Source: Litoditis marina (taxonomy: Eukaryota; Nematoda; Chromadorea; Rhabditida; Rhabditidae). From it: 64,000 nt of DNA. The notes under the pieces are model-generated. The model was not told the DNA's origin. It did not search any database and was given only the letters and a program-made list of their open reading frames with translations. Where the stretch lies: the NCBI GenBank assembly GCA_964036275.1, contig OZ038433.1, positions 39,775,336 through 39,839,335 of the forward strand, read 5' to 3'. Every line of letters starts with the position of its first letter. The stretch's first letter is position 1. Below, piece after piece: positions 26,482 through 40,000 of this stretch. The translations under genes and the position numbers were made by a program.

Positions 26482-29260
26482 AAAAGATACCAGAAATCAA
26501 TCTAGATGTAGTTTCAATGAAGATTGTTCCATTCAACACTGTTTTCTTTCATAAGTTGACAAGGAAAACAAAGTATTGCTGCTAACAACTCTATTCAAAC
26601 AGAATCAGATGATCGATTAGTAGTCTGGACAATTCACTTCTGGAAACACCTTGATTTTGTTGTAATATTCTTTGTCGAGTTAACTATGAACACAGGTAGT
26701 GCATTTACGCGAACGACTCTGCCCAAACACCAAAATTAAAAAAAAACATTAATGTAACCTCGATTTTGTGTATTATTGTGTTGATAGTTCTCAGAATTCC
26801 CCGGGTATACAGCATCACATTCCATATTTAATATTCTAGGCCAATCCACGACTTTGCACGTTTACACGCTCTGTTTTTACTACAAAAACTCATTATAGGA
26901 ACCCGGGCTTGATTTGCAATCTCATTTTCATTCTCGAAAGCAAATCATTTTTCTGACAGACTGATCTGGCCTCGTAGCAGATTGCTAGAATAGGTGAGGT
27001 CACCCTGCCCAATCAAATACACATTCGTATTTCCAATTTATTAGTGAATTTGAACTATTCCGCTCAAAGGCAAGTCATTTTACAAGTTCGCTATGGTAGT
27101 TGGATTTTGACATAGCGGTTGGGAACTATACATTCTGTTAGCCGTTTACTGACATTCTGCAAGTTTTTTTTTTCGCAAACTGCAGGCCAATCTGGAAGAT
27201 ACATTTTTCACATAAAGTGATCTCATTTTCTAGTTTCGGATGGTTTATGCTTTTTCGGGGGGAAAGAACAAATAAATGTAAGCTCAAGGAAAGTGATACA
27301 ACCTAGGAGAATAACAGAGAAAACGAGTAAGGGGTACGTTTCGTATCTACCCCAGACGCAACCACTTGAATCAAGATACCTTCCTATTGAGGCATCCTCA
27401 GTGAGGTAGGGGAAGGAAATCAGATAACTCCCTTCTGTTCCGTTGAACCTTATTTTGCGTTCTATGACACATTTGAGCGAATGTTCTTTTTCGAGGCATG
27501 ACAAACTCACAATTGTCGCGAGTTAACGAAATAAGGAAACGGAGATAATTCAGTAGAGTGTAAATGTTGTTGGCACTTCCTACGCTTTTCATTTCATTAC
27601 GGCCGACAATACTGTCTATAATACTTGCTTGTACCCGAAAATACCCGAAAATTTCTAACACACAACATTGGAACCACAAGAGTATTTTAACATTTCATTT
27701 CTCCTAAATGGTTTCTCAAGTTCTTGAAAAAATCCGCAATCAACTCGGACTCGGAAACAAAAACCTTTTTTGCACTATAAAATAAACCTTTGGGTTTGAA
27801 TCCCTGCAGAATTACTTTAGATTCCCAAATTGATTAGATTTTGCCGTTCCTCAAGTTTTTTTGAGATCTGAGCGAAACATCCTTCGACGTATAATTAACC
27901 TATATATTACCAAGTACTCAACCACGATGTTTGTTGTAACACAATAATATCTCTTCTACCAAACCCGGACTGGTTTTTTTATTCAATCTGTGAATAGCAC
28001 ACGTTCGGTTTGATAACAAGAAACATAATTTGCTTCACTCTACTAGTTTTTCTTCAATTTAGATTATAATAAGGAAGCTTTTGTTAAAATAGCATTATTG
28101 TGACCCTCAGTTTTCACGAGGTTCGTTATTTTATCTATAATATTGCGCTCTCTACATGAGGCACTTACGTGTAAAAAACTATTGCAATAATCAATGTTTA
28201 TATCTTTCAATGTTTCGAATCAGAGCACAGACATCGATGAGAATTTGCTTTCTATTGCTTGTTGTTGAACTGGAATAATTTGATGAAATTACATTGAACA
28301 CAGCCGGAAATACCACATATGTCACGTGCACATACTATCACATACTATTATACATTATATCGGGGATGTTTATATTCATTAACATATGTCATAATCAATC
28401 GAGTATTTGACTATTTAAGTTACGTGAAAACACTGAATTTCTTCGACAATCCTTTTTTCATTGACACAATATGTGCAAAATGTTTGTTAACCTTGTCACA
28501 AAATACCATGTCGTTTGTGTCATGCGTTGCTACACACACACCACAAAGTTTTCAATAACAACCAAGACCTATTTTCATTAGTATAAAAACGTATGTGGAA
28601 GAGAGACCGATTGGTTTTTTTGTATGAGAAATACAAACGGAGTTCAACACATTCGAATGGAGATGAACATCTAATCTCGAATTGTCGAAAAGTCTTGTGC
28701 GAAGTTTGGTGAATGTGCAGCGTACACATTATGCCAGTTTGCTCGTGCAAGTTTCGTAAGTGTACGGTATACATTTTGCTGTTTTCCATTACGTGAGAAT
28801 TATTTGTGTATTGAGGGAGTTGTTGACATTCCTGCTGTCCCAATCAAAAATTTAGTTAGTTTGAAATTGATCTCAGTTACGGTTCGTTCGTAAATCACCC
28901 GTAATCCTTCAAAGAATGTGAGATTCATCTCCATTTAGGAGAAGGACGAAACAATCATACAACTTTTTTTCCAGCACCGGTGGCGGTGGGCACATAGCTT
29001 CACGAGATCAACCAAAAGTTGAAATGTTGGAAAAATAGGATGATCTATCATTTGAAAGATAGCCTGTCAAGAACACTGCAACAAAACGAAAAAATATGAA
29101 AATAATTTTGAAGTGATGATGCAACAAAAAGGGAAAAATATGTGCCAACTTCTCTCATTGTTGGTTGTTTTTATCGACCGCCAAAGTTGTCTATCGAACT
29201 AGGTCTTTTCTGCTCCCTTGATGTCTACTTCGAACGTCAAAAATAATATTGTCTGATTCC
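26482..29260. other. Spacer between collagen D and receptor 2
   Basis: Nearly exact copy of 18161-20939; no gene recognised. Confidence 0.6.
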
Positions 29261-29267
29261 AGTCCCG

Positions 29268-29727
29268 ATGTCGTGTATCATCGACCCTACCCTGACCCCG
29301 CCGCCACCCTCCCTCCCGGTACATCAGATCGTCCTCATGACCTTCTCCTGGATCTCGTTCGTGTTATACTTTGCGCTCGTCATAGTTCTCATTCGAACCC
29401 GAGATTCTATTCTATCGTCTCCTTTCTTCAAGATAGTAATATACAATGTGAGTCTCTTTTTTTAGTTGATGCAAATATTTGCCCATGGGTTCATAGTTGC
29501 ATAGGTTAAGGTGCACAGTATGGGGGGTTCCAACGTTGTTTACTCTTCTAAAAAGTGTGCTGTTATGTTGACCGGAATATCTCGTTTGGGATAAATGAAT
29601 GGAAATAAAACTCAGAAACAAGGGACTCACTACCCTGTTACGCGCACATAGTACTAAATGCATTTAACAGTGATGGACGATTGAGACTGTGATTGTATGA
29701 AATAGTTCAGAAATGCATTTATCATAC

Positions 29728-29770
<43 letters not shown>

Positions 29771-30892
29771 CGTAAATAGGTTTCTTCAGGCGATCGCCGA
29801 CTTTGCCACCTTCTTTCACCTGGAGATGTCGAGAGCCCGCAAGTACCGGTTCTGGAGCATATTCAACAATAATATGCCCCAGCTGTTTATCGATTACTCT
29901 TACTTGTCCGTGCGTTTTCTTCCAATAGTCATGTATCTCAGCTATATCCTTTTTGCTCTGAATCGCTTTCTAGCATTCTATTCTCCCTTCCGTTACAAAA
30001 AGGTGGATTTCTCATGTTGGGTTCATCTGAGAGAGTTAATGTGTTTACGAGATATAACCAGGTCTTGGGTGAAATTCACAAAATACCTCGCAGATCATAT
30101 ATTATGTGTGATTATTGGAAGAGAGCTCAAGAAACTGTGAGATTTATATTCAGAGTAATGTACTTGGTCGCCAGAGTTTTTAGTTATATTGATAATTTGT
30201 TCATTGTTAAAAGTAAACATCACTGAACTAATCGGAATACCGCGAATTCGTACACATGAACACATCTAATTCACGCGTGGAGCTCTCTGAAACTTCTTCT
30301 TCTTTTAGTGAATGTATGATTTATTTCAGCTGTGTTCGAATGCTACAGTCGTGCTGGGAACAGTATCGGTCTGGATTGTCGCATTTCTCCTACTTCTACC
30401 GGGCTTTCTTTTTATCGAAGCAGATATGAAGATGTGTATTCTCCCACATGGCGTACTCCAATTATTGCCCGGAAATGTTTTCACTGTACGTTCTGATCAG
30501 GAAAGTTCTCCGAAATAAAACGAAGTTATAGAATGGTAATAGAAAATAACTACCTATTAAATATTTTATGAGGAATCAAAAGTGTCTGCTTATAAATGCA
30601 ACTTTTGATTTCTGTTAGATGTTAACTTATCAAGTGGTTTCGAAACCTTCCACTTTGTGTCAATTTTCACGCGAGTCTTCAGTCAGTTTTTCGGTACATT
30701 TTACAATATTTGTTTAGTATGGCAGTATTGTCGGAGTCATTGTCACTAGTACTGTGATGGTCATCTGCCTACCGCTGTACTGCATGGCGGCGATTCTCGC
30801 AAAAAACGCCAGTCTCGTATCAGAAGACGTAAGTCGGTTAACTCTCTCTCTCTTTTCTCTCTCTATCTTTCCCTTCTCTATCTCTTTCTATC

Positions 30893-30949
<57 letters not shown>

Positions 30950-32153
30950 TGCCTCTCTCTCTTTCTCTCTCTATTGTGTCCAACAGCAACCATGCTGACT
31001 CACTTCCATAAGGACTTCACCTCTCGCTTTTTAGCGTTCTCTCTCTATCTTACTTTCTCTCAGGGTCTCCTTTGCACCTCTAAGTCAATACGGGTAGAAA
31101 TACAAAGTCTTAGTACCTCACACAGCAATTTTCGCTTATTCTAAATGCAGTTTCAATAGAAAATGTAGTAGAATATGGGCGGAATTGAAGTAGAAAAGCT
31201 GTAATAGACCTCAATCAATGTGAGGTATCGACTATTGAAACGTTAAATTAGCTTATTTCTACTCAGAAATCCCGAAAACTGGAAAGGAAACTACTGATCT
31301 GCTCCATTCTCACGTTCATTCCCCTTGTGTTCGAATGTATTCGCTCCGTGGTACAACTATATGGGAACCTGACAATGAATCGCCAGATTATCGTTACAGT
31401 CGGCCCCATTTGGTGAGCTTTGAATAAATTTACAACAGCATTAGGGTACTAGAGAGCTTTCAGTCTGTTGGCTATCCACGTTTGTAGCAGGCTGATCAAC
31501 CGACGACAGAGCGTTTAGCTCAAGAGAGACGCAAACTGTTTGAGACTGTATGGCTGTCTGCGTCTCATGATCTCCGTGGCAAGGCGCGGAGAGAGTAACA
31601 ATACTTTCGAGTAATCAAGCCTGTCGCCGTAAAAAGATCATAGTGGTAAATAATATTAAAACAAAATATAAGCTACCGACTACGTTTTTCAGAACAATTG
31701 TATCTAGACTGGTGCTCACAACTTGTGAACAATCGAAGTTCAGGCAAATGATCGTTCACAATTGATAGTGAACAAGCGAGCCTTCTCGGTGTACATAGAG
31801 TCAGTTATATTAACAAAAAAAAACAAGATTATCCGAGTTCGTGACCATATTTGTATTGTAGTTTGACGCGCGCACACCGCAAAGTCCATTCACAAAATTG
31901 AGAGCTAGCCGAAACAAAATACAATCACACCAGAAAAGTGCGTCATGATCACATCTATTATAATGACTGAGTCGATCAGTATTCCAGGTTTGCTCTGGTC
32001 GAAGTAATGACGAGCGCCCAGTTCTGGACTATTCTGGTCATATCTCCCAGAGTGAGACGAGTAATGCTCGGTAGACTCATGGGGAAGAAGCCAACAATCT
32101 CAGTTCAGGTTCAGCCGACCGGGCACACCACCAATTTGGGAAGCGGGCTCTGA
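29268..32153 (+). CDS. Serpentine chemoreceptor 2, 323 aa
   Basis: Exons 29268-29447, 29790-30002, 30330-30485, 30718-30828, 31267-31412, 31988-32153. The predicted protein is the same as receptor 1 in every exon compared, except for the tail (GSGL instead of GSEL before the stop). All splice sites are intact. The near-identity means this is a very recent duplicate; the shared features of the family are described under receptor 1. Confidence 0.82.
30834..30973. repeat. CT microsatellite in receptor 2 intron 4
   Basis: Shortened counterpart of 22504-22712. Confidence 0.95.
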
Positions 32154-33244
32154 GAAATAGTTTTTATCATTATTTTGTGATATTGTCTCTTCTCTTTTCT
32201 TCTGATATTTTTTTCTTTTTTTTCTGAAATTTTTCTGGTTTCTGATATTTTATGCATCACACGCTTCACTCGTATCATAATTTTATTCATGAAACCTTTC
32301 AGAACTGTAAACTTGCAAGTATATACTTTCAATTTTGCGTTTTGCAAATGACTGTACATATTTCTTGTAATTATTTCATTTCATTATAACATATCTGTTT
32401 TTGTTTAGCTAAAGAGGTCGGGTTCGGCCCAAATAACATGGTTTTTCTTGTTGTTGACCTGTTGTTACAAACATCAGCAATGTAAAATGCTCGTTTATGA
32501 GATAAGCTAAGTTGTTTCCGTGAAAATAAGATTTGATTTATTTCGACGAGGTTGGAAACATGATATTGTTTATAAATAAACATTCCTATATAACTTCATA
32601 GTCTTCTGTTACAAGTCAAATAGGGTTTTATTACCTCGAGTTCAGATGAAAGGGATATCCGTGAATTTTAATCCTACGCATCTTTGTTTTGTTGATTGGT
32701 GAATTTGATACAGAAAAATTTACTATGTTTTTTGATACACGCAGTTGTGCAATCGTTGCTTTCAATTATTCAAAATGAAGACGAAATCGAAAGAACGGGA
32801 ACTTTTTATGCTCAGAGGAAACTGATTTCGAAACAGTTGCGAAAAATTTATAGATAATTCTGAAACGTTCGAATTTTATTTAGTCGGATCCCTATCGAAA
32901 TGGTCCAGCATATTACGGAAAATCATCGTAAATATTTTATTTGATCCAAGACTTCTCACATAACATGTTCCGAGTACGAAATTATACATGATGAAACTTT
33001 TACGAACGGCCCCTTTAATGATTGTCGACAATGACGTCCCGTTTCAGCATATGTGTCTCATGTGAGGATTAAACGAAAAGCCTAAACTAGTTATCTAATA
33101 TACTATGAAGTTTCTAGCATTTCCAATCAGTTCTGGCAGGCTGTCTACAATAGGTGGAACTTAGCATTACAGCGTGCACTCCAAAGGTGGAACTATTGTG
33201 AAAAAGAGGCATGAAAACGAACGATTCTTAGGAGATACGATTCT

Positions 33245-33260
33245 TTAGAAATAAAAGTAG
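33245..33260 (+). promoter_or_regulatory. Damaged TATA region of collagen E
   Basis: Collagens C and D have TTAGCAGTATAAAAGTAG here; E has TTAGAAATAAAAGTAG. A small deletion and base change remove the TATAAAA box, leaving AATAAAAG. Transcription may be lowered. Confidence 0.6.
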
Positions 33261-33288
33261 AACGAGAAACATTAGAATCACACCAAAC

Positions 33289-34660
33289 ATGGATATCGAT
33301 ACCAAAATCAAGGTGAGCTACGTTTCCGTCAGTATTTCCGTTCTTTATCATCAGTTTTAATGAGTTTTCTCCTTTTCACTTCATCAGACCACTTTACAGA
33401 GAATGAACTAGCACTTAATTGCCACGTAAAATGTAGAAAAACATCACAAGTTGCGAGATTTACAAGTGCATTGGCGCTCATTCTAATACAAGTTTCCATT
33501 CAAAAAATCTTGTTTGTAGGCCTACCGTTTCGTCGGATATGCGGCTGTGACCTTCTCCACGGTGGCAGTACTTTCTGTCTGTGTCACTCTTCCGATGGTC
33601 TACAACTATGTCCACAGCGTTCGTTCTGAGATGAAACACGAACTCAGACAATGCAAGACCAACGCAAAAGGGGTTTGGTCTGATGTATACGGACTGAAGG
33701 ACCTACCTACCGGTAACCGTACCGCCCGTCAATCCGGTTACGGTGAGGATACTTGCCAGGGCTGTTGTCTCCCGGGAGCTGCCGGACCAATGGGAACTCC
33801 CGGTAAGCCCGGAAGACCCGGAAAGCCCGGAGCACCCGGACTTCCCGGAAACCCCGGCAGACCTCCTCAGGAGCCTTGTACTCCTATGACTCCTCCTCCA
33901 TGCAAGCCGTGTCCCGATGGACCAGCCGGACCTCCTGGACCACCCGGTCCCGCAGGAAACCCCGGTCCCCTGGGTGGTCCCGGAAACAAGGGTCCCGACG
34001 GACCACCTGGATCTCCAGGAAACAATGGCCACCCCGGACAGCCCGGACAACCCGGTAAACTCGGAGGACCCGGTCAGCCAGGAACTCCCGGAGAGAACGG
34101 AGAGGTACATTTACTGTTCATATTCAGAAAATAGCCGACTTTCAAACCAACTATTTTTTCTTATCGATCATTTTCAGCGTCAACCAGGACCTCCCGGTCA
34201 ACCCGGGCGTCCTGGACCTCAGGGACCTCGCGGATCCAACGGACAACCCGGAAAGGACGGAGTACCTGGGCCCCAAGGAGAAAAGGGACCGGCTGGTCAA
34301 CCAGGAAACCCCGGACAGGTAACCATTATCTCGATAAAGAATAGTTCCATCTAATTAACTATGAACTTGACCTAATATAGAAAATGGCCATACTAGGGTT
34401 GTACTCTGATCTGTATGTGCGTCACCGTTATCAGATTACGACTGAAGTATAGATCAAACTACAAACTCAGTGGTTCATAGCTAGATGTTTAGTATCGACC
34501 TATTTCTCACCGACCGAACCCTATGATATGTGTTCAGGACGGTCAACCCGGCCAGCCCGGTCAGCCCGGAAATGACGGAAACAACGGAGAGAAGGGTATC
34601 TGTCCCAAGTATTGTGCTATCGATGGAGGAGTCTTTTTCGAGGACGGAAGTCGTCGTTGA
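33289..34660 (+). CDS. Cuticle collagen E, 290 aa
   Basis: Exons 33289-33312, 33520-34104, 34178-34318, 34538-34660. Same build as collagen D. Two visible protein differences: GNNGHPG for GNKGHPG in the main helix, and exon 3 begins RQPGPPG where the other four have PQPG (CCT to CGT). Frame and splice sites are intact. With the altered TATA box it may be a weaker or failing copy, although the coding sequence shows no break. Confidence 0.92.
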
Positions 34661-37087
34661 AAAAAACAGAAATCGATTTAGATGTAGTTTCAATGAAGAT
34701 TGTTCCATTCAACACTGCTTTCTTTCATAAGTTGACAAGGAAAACAAAATATTGCTGCAAACAACTCTATTCAAACAGAATCAGATGATCGATTAGTAGT
34801 CTAGACAATTCATTTCTGGAAACACCTTGATTTTGTTGTAATGTTCTTCGTCGAGATAACTATGAACACAGGTAGTGCATTCACGCGAACGACTCTGCCC
34901 AAACAACAAAATTAAAAACAGTAATGTCTAACCTCGATTTTGTGTATTATTGTGTTGATAGTTCATAGAACTCTCCGGTTATACAGCATCAACTTCTATT
35001 GTCAACAATCTATGCCAATCTACGAGTTTGCGCGTTTGCACGCTTTTTTCAACTACAAAACAGATTATAGGAACGCGGGCCTGATTTGTGCTCATTCTCA
35101 CTTTTGAAGGCTCCAAGCTCTGGCAGACTGACCTAGAAACTCAGCAGATCGATAGAAGGGGTGAGTTCACCCTGCCGAATCGGCAACCAATAACACATTC
35201 GCATCTCCAATATATTAGTGATTCTGACGAGAACCGGTTAACGTGGTGAACTGGCTAGTCGGCTCGAAGGAAAGTTGGGTGCAACTCTGCGACAGTACCT
35301 GGACTTTGATATAGCAATTGTGTGCTATTGATTCTGTTAATGGATCACAAGAGGTTCGGTAGGTTTTAGATCGATCCGATTGCTTCATTGTTTCACATGA
35401 ATCATCATCTCAGGCCGTTTCATGTTTTTTCTTCGCGGAAAATAACAAAACTGTCTCCGCTGTTTTGTTGAACCTTGTTTCACGTTGTATGACATATTTG
35501 AGCAAATTTTCTTTTTCGAGGCATGTCAAACTAACAATTTTCGCGAGTTAACGAAATAAGGAAACGGAGATAATTCAGTGAAGTATAAATGTTGTTGGAA
35601 CTTCCGACGCATTTCATTGTATTACGGGCGACAATTCCACTATACTGTCTATACTACTTGTTGGTACCCGGAAATGTCTGCCAACACACAACATCTCGGA
35701 ACCACAACAAATATATTAACACTTTCTTTTTTCTTTAAAGTTTTTGGGACGATTATGTGGTCCAATCTCAACGCTTCAGTCCTTTACACTGCAATACATT
35801 TTTCAATTGCAGTTTGAAGGACCGATGTCTTCGGATTGATCCACATAACCGTCCTACCTTGAGTTCATGAAAAATGAACAATAAACTTGAACTCAAGAGC
35901 AAAACCATTTTTCGAAACAATCAATTGAACCTGGGGTTCTGCAATTCTGCAAAATTACTTCAGGTCTCAAAATTGATTGGAGTCTATTTTTAGTATTTAG
36001 CGGGACGGTCCTTTCGCAGGTCATTCCTTTCTGATTCAGGAACCAACATATATATTGCGAATTTCTTCACCGAGTGGGTCATGATGTTAGTTGAAACACA
36101 AATTGCCGCTTCTCTGAAAGTTACAAAAGTGGACCGTTTTTCGTGTATAGTGCATATTCGGTTTGGCACTACCAAACATAGTTATCTTAACTTTACAAGT
36201 TGGTCCTGCAACTTATATTATAAGGAAATGTTTGCTTGCCTTGTTATGCTCCTTCGCTCTAAATCTTTCATAAGGCTCACTTTCATCTACGATATTGCGC
36301 TCTCTACATCTCTGACCATTTTGACCAATAAGATGAGGAAGTTACGTTAAACTAACGATTGTACTCGTAATGTTCATATGTTTAAATGCTTCAAATAAAA
36401 GACTGCATATACGCAAATGAAAAAGTGCTTTCTATTAATTATTGTTGAACTGGAATAATTTAATGAAATTACTTTAACACAGGCGGGCATGTACGTCGCG
36501 TTTAGATAACTACCTTTGTCGGGGTTATTTATGATAATTAACATATTTCGTAACCAACTCAGAGAATTTGATCAATTAAAGCTACGTGAAAACACTTAAT
36601 TTCTCCGACATCCTTTCTGTCTCTAATGACACTGCAGAAATTTTACTCTTGCACATTAGTTCCTTGTCCAAAATAAATCTCGTTTTGTCGTACGTGGCTA
36701 CAAATATATTACAATAATGATTCATTGTCCAGTTCACGATAACAACCTATGGACACAAGCTCATAGCTGAGGAGGAAGTAAAAACTAGATACAACTGGAA
36801 GAAGTATAGCAACATCATACAAAGTTTCTCAGCACTACCGATGAAATCATGTGCTTTTCGCGAAAGTATTCGGAATTTAAATTGTTTGAAAAAATAGAAT
36901 GGTACATCATTTGGAAGCTTATCATGAATCAATGTGTTGTATTACTGGTTGTTGTTGATCTTTCGCATAAGTTGTCTTTCGGAATAAATTTATCATGCGC
37001 CTTTTTTATGTTTTGTCAAGTTTTACACGACTATTCCGACTATTCAACTGCACACGTGACTCTACGGTATTATATTTCTATAGTTCA
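34661..37087. other. Spacer between collagen E and receptor 3
   Basis: Diverged counterpart of 18161-20939. No gene supported. It holds a palindromic MITE at 35746-35855. Confidence 0.55.
35746..35855. mobile_element. Palindromic MITE, GGGACGATTATG family, copy 1
   Basis: Starts GGGACGATTATGTGGTCCAA and ends in the inverse GATCCACATAACCGTCC. The element is nearly palindromic along its whole 110 bp. A second copy is at 59158-59267. Confidence 0.75.
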
Positions 37088-37094
37088 AGTCCCG

Positions 37095-40000
37095 ATGTCG
37101 TGTGTCAGCGACCCTACCCTGACCCCGCCGCCACCCTCCCTCCCGGTACATCAGATCATCCTCATGACCTTCTCCTGGATCTCGTTTGTGTTATACTTCG
37201 CTCTTGTCATAGTTCTCATTCGAACTCGAGATTATATTCTATCGTCTCCCTTCTTCAAGATAGTCATATTTAATGTGGGTCCGAATTAGATTGTTTATAG
37301 TTGAAGCAAATGTTCCTGCACAGTTCTTGTGGTCTTAAGGTTAATTATTTGAAACTGACATGTAATTTTGACAACGAAATACCGCTCGGGATCGCACTGT
37401 CATCAAACTCAGGAATTGGTTGCTGATAGTCTGAAGTTCGTTCACCACAACCTCAAACAATCTGAAAAATCTAAATATTCGAAATACAAAAGTCATTTTT
37501 TCTCCATTTAACCTGATTAATGCAGGCGATCGTCGACTTTGCCACCTTCTTTCACCTGGAGATGTCGAGAGCCCGCAAGTACCGCTTCTGGAGCATATTC
37601 AACAATAATATGCCCCAGCTGTTTATCGATTATTCTTACTTGTCCATGCGTTTTCTTCCAATAGTCATGTATCTCAGCTATATTCTGTTTGCGATGAACC
37701 GCTTTCTAGCGTTCTATTCTCCATTCCGCTACAAAAAGGTGAGCATTTTTCAGAAGTTTTCTCAAAGAAATTGAGTAGCGTGAACTCTTATGAGATCTAA
37801 GTTAACTCCCACAATACGAAAACTAAGTTTCTAATTAGTAAAAATAATTGAATACGTACGCGGTATACTAGAAGCGAATTGAATGGTCACGTAAGGTTAG
37901 CATTCTAATGAAGCATTGTGCACTTTGTCATTGCGCGTTTCTCAGTTCTGCTGTGTCTAACATATTTTACGTAACTGTGCAATTGCCTAACAGTATACGA
38001 GAAAGAAAAACTGTTGTTTTCACTAATCCTGGTTTGGAAATTCTACGACACCATATCGTAAACTGACTGATAATCTTACCTACATATTTCAGCTGTGTAC
38101 GAATGGTACAGTCATACTGGGAACAATCCTGGTATGGATTTGCGCATTTTTGCTGCTTTTGCCAGGATATATTTTCATCAAAGCTGATATGAAAATGTGT
38201 ATTCTGACAAGTGGAGCACTCCAGCTACTACCGGGAGACGTGTTCACAGTAGGTGTTGACTGATCCAATTACCCAATTCAAGTGCCACATACTCACATAA
38301 TCTTCTATGTGAAAGTTCACATGTTCATTCGCCAATAACCTATTTCATTCTGTTACATTCTATTCTAATCATTCGAACAAGAAAGTCATAGGAAAATGTC
38401 AGCAAAATATCTGTACAGTTTCTGCAGTGTTTTAGGAGTTAACAATGTTTATAGGGGTCTTCTTGCGATGTGGTCACATACTCGTCGTTTGATTTGAGCT
38501 TATCCTCAATCTGTTCTTCGATCAAAATGCTGTGTCATCTTTCTTTGTCACGTTCTTAGCACAAAGACTCATTATAACTATAGAATAAGTACTTATATAC
38601 GGGAAAGATGAAAAAGCTAATCAACTACTTAATGGTTGCACAACGGCACAAACTGGTTTACATGTATAGGTCTCTTCATACGTTTTGTCGGCGGCAGATA
38701 CATAGAGCAAACTATGATTATGCATTTTTGCGATACGTAGAGTTCACACATTCGATAACCATACTTTGCTCGATATAGTCGCCATTTTCTCCATAAAGAC
38801 AGCAGAAGGTTCAATTGACTGAGCGATGTAGGGCGAGCGCTCGTTGATCATCTGCCAGCAGTTGAGAGAGTGTGTAGATCAATGATACGCAGACGAACTG
38901 GCCGCTCGCCCAACCTCGTCCCATTCAAAATCGATGGTACGGTGTCCACAACGGTTTGACAAATCCTATATATCTGTCACCGACTAAAAAAATTTGTAGA
39001 GGCCTCAAGAGCACATACACAAACCAACATAAACTTATGTGTGCAATTATATCCACTTTCAGTACGGCAGTATTGTCGGAGTCATTGTTACCGGCATGGT
39101 GATGACCATCTGCCTACCTCTTTACTGCATGGCTGCGATTCTGGCAAAAAAAGCCAGTCTCGTATCAGAAGACGTAAGTGGATTTACAACTTGAATAAGA
39201 GGTTCCGCAAAACCCAAGAACAGAAAAATGTAAGCTATTACAACATTTGACCTTCATTTTGTTTATTTTCAGAAATCACAAAGACTTGAGCGAAAACTGC
39301 TGATCTGCTCCATTCTCACTTTCATTCTCCTCGTGTTTGAATGTATCCGTTCTGTGGTACAACTATATGGAAACCTGACAAGGGACCGTCAGATTATCGT
39401 TGCAACTGGATCAATTTGGTGAGTATTAAGTGAATTTATAGAAAGCATGAGGTAATTAGACAGTTTCCAGTCTACTGGATGGCCACGTTTGCGACTAAGA
39501 GAGACGCAGACTGTCTGGCTGTCTGCGCCTCACCGACCTCCATGACAAAGTGCAGAGGAAGTACCAATACCTCCGAGTAATCAATCATGGCGTCGTAACG
39601 CGACCATGGTGGTGAACGATTTTCAAACAAAATCTTAGCTACCTACTACGTTTTTCAGAAATATTCTAACAGGACTGTTAGTCTGTTAGCCAACATTTGT
39701 AGACAATAGAGTTTCTCGCAAAATCGCGCGCAGCGCGATAGCGCTGCGAAGATTAGTTTTTGTGCACAGAAATGCGAGATTTCAAAAACGATGTATTACA
39801 TTTTCTCAAAAATGGCTGGACCATTTTTTTCGGTTTTGATGGAGAGAGGTAGAGAAGAAAAAGTTGTGTAACATATTGAAAACGCTTTCAATTTCTTTGA
39901 AGTATTGTAGAGTTATTGAGAATAGCGGCTCGCAAAAACAACTTCCGGCGGCGACGGCTAGGACGACGGCTAGGGCGACGGCTGCATTGACCTATTCCGT

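Larger units (their letters stand above)
24946..33124. repeat. Tandem cassette D (collagen + receptor)
   Basis: The second copy of the 8.2-kb cassette, offset 8321 bp from cassette C up to the AT microsatellite and 8330 bp after it. From collagen stop to receptor exon 4 the two copies differ at only a handful of positions. Confidence 0.9.
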
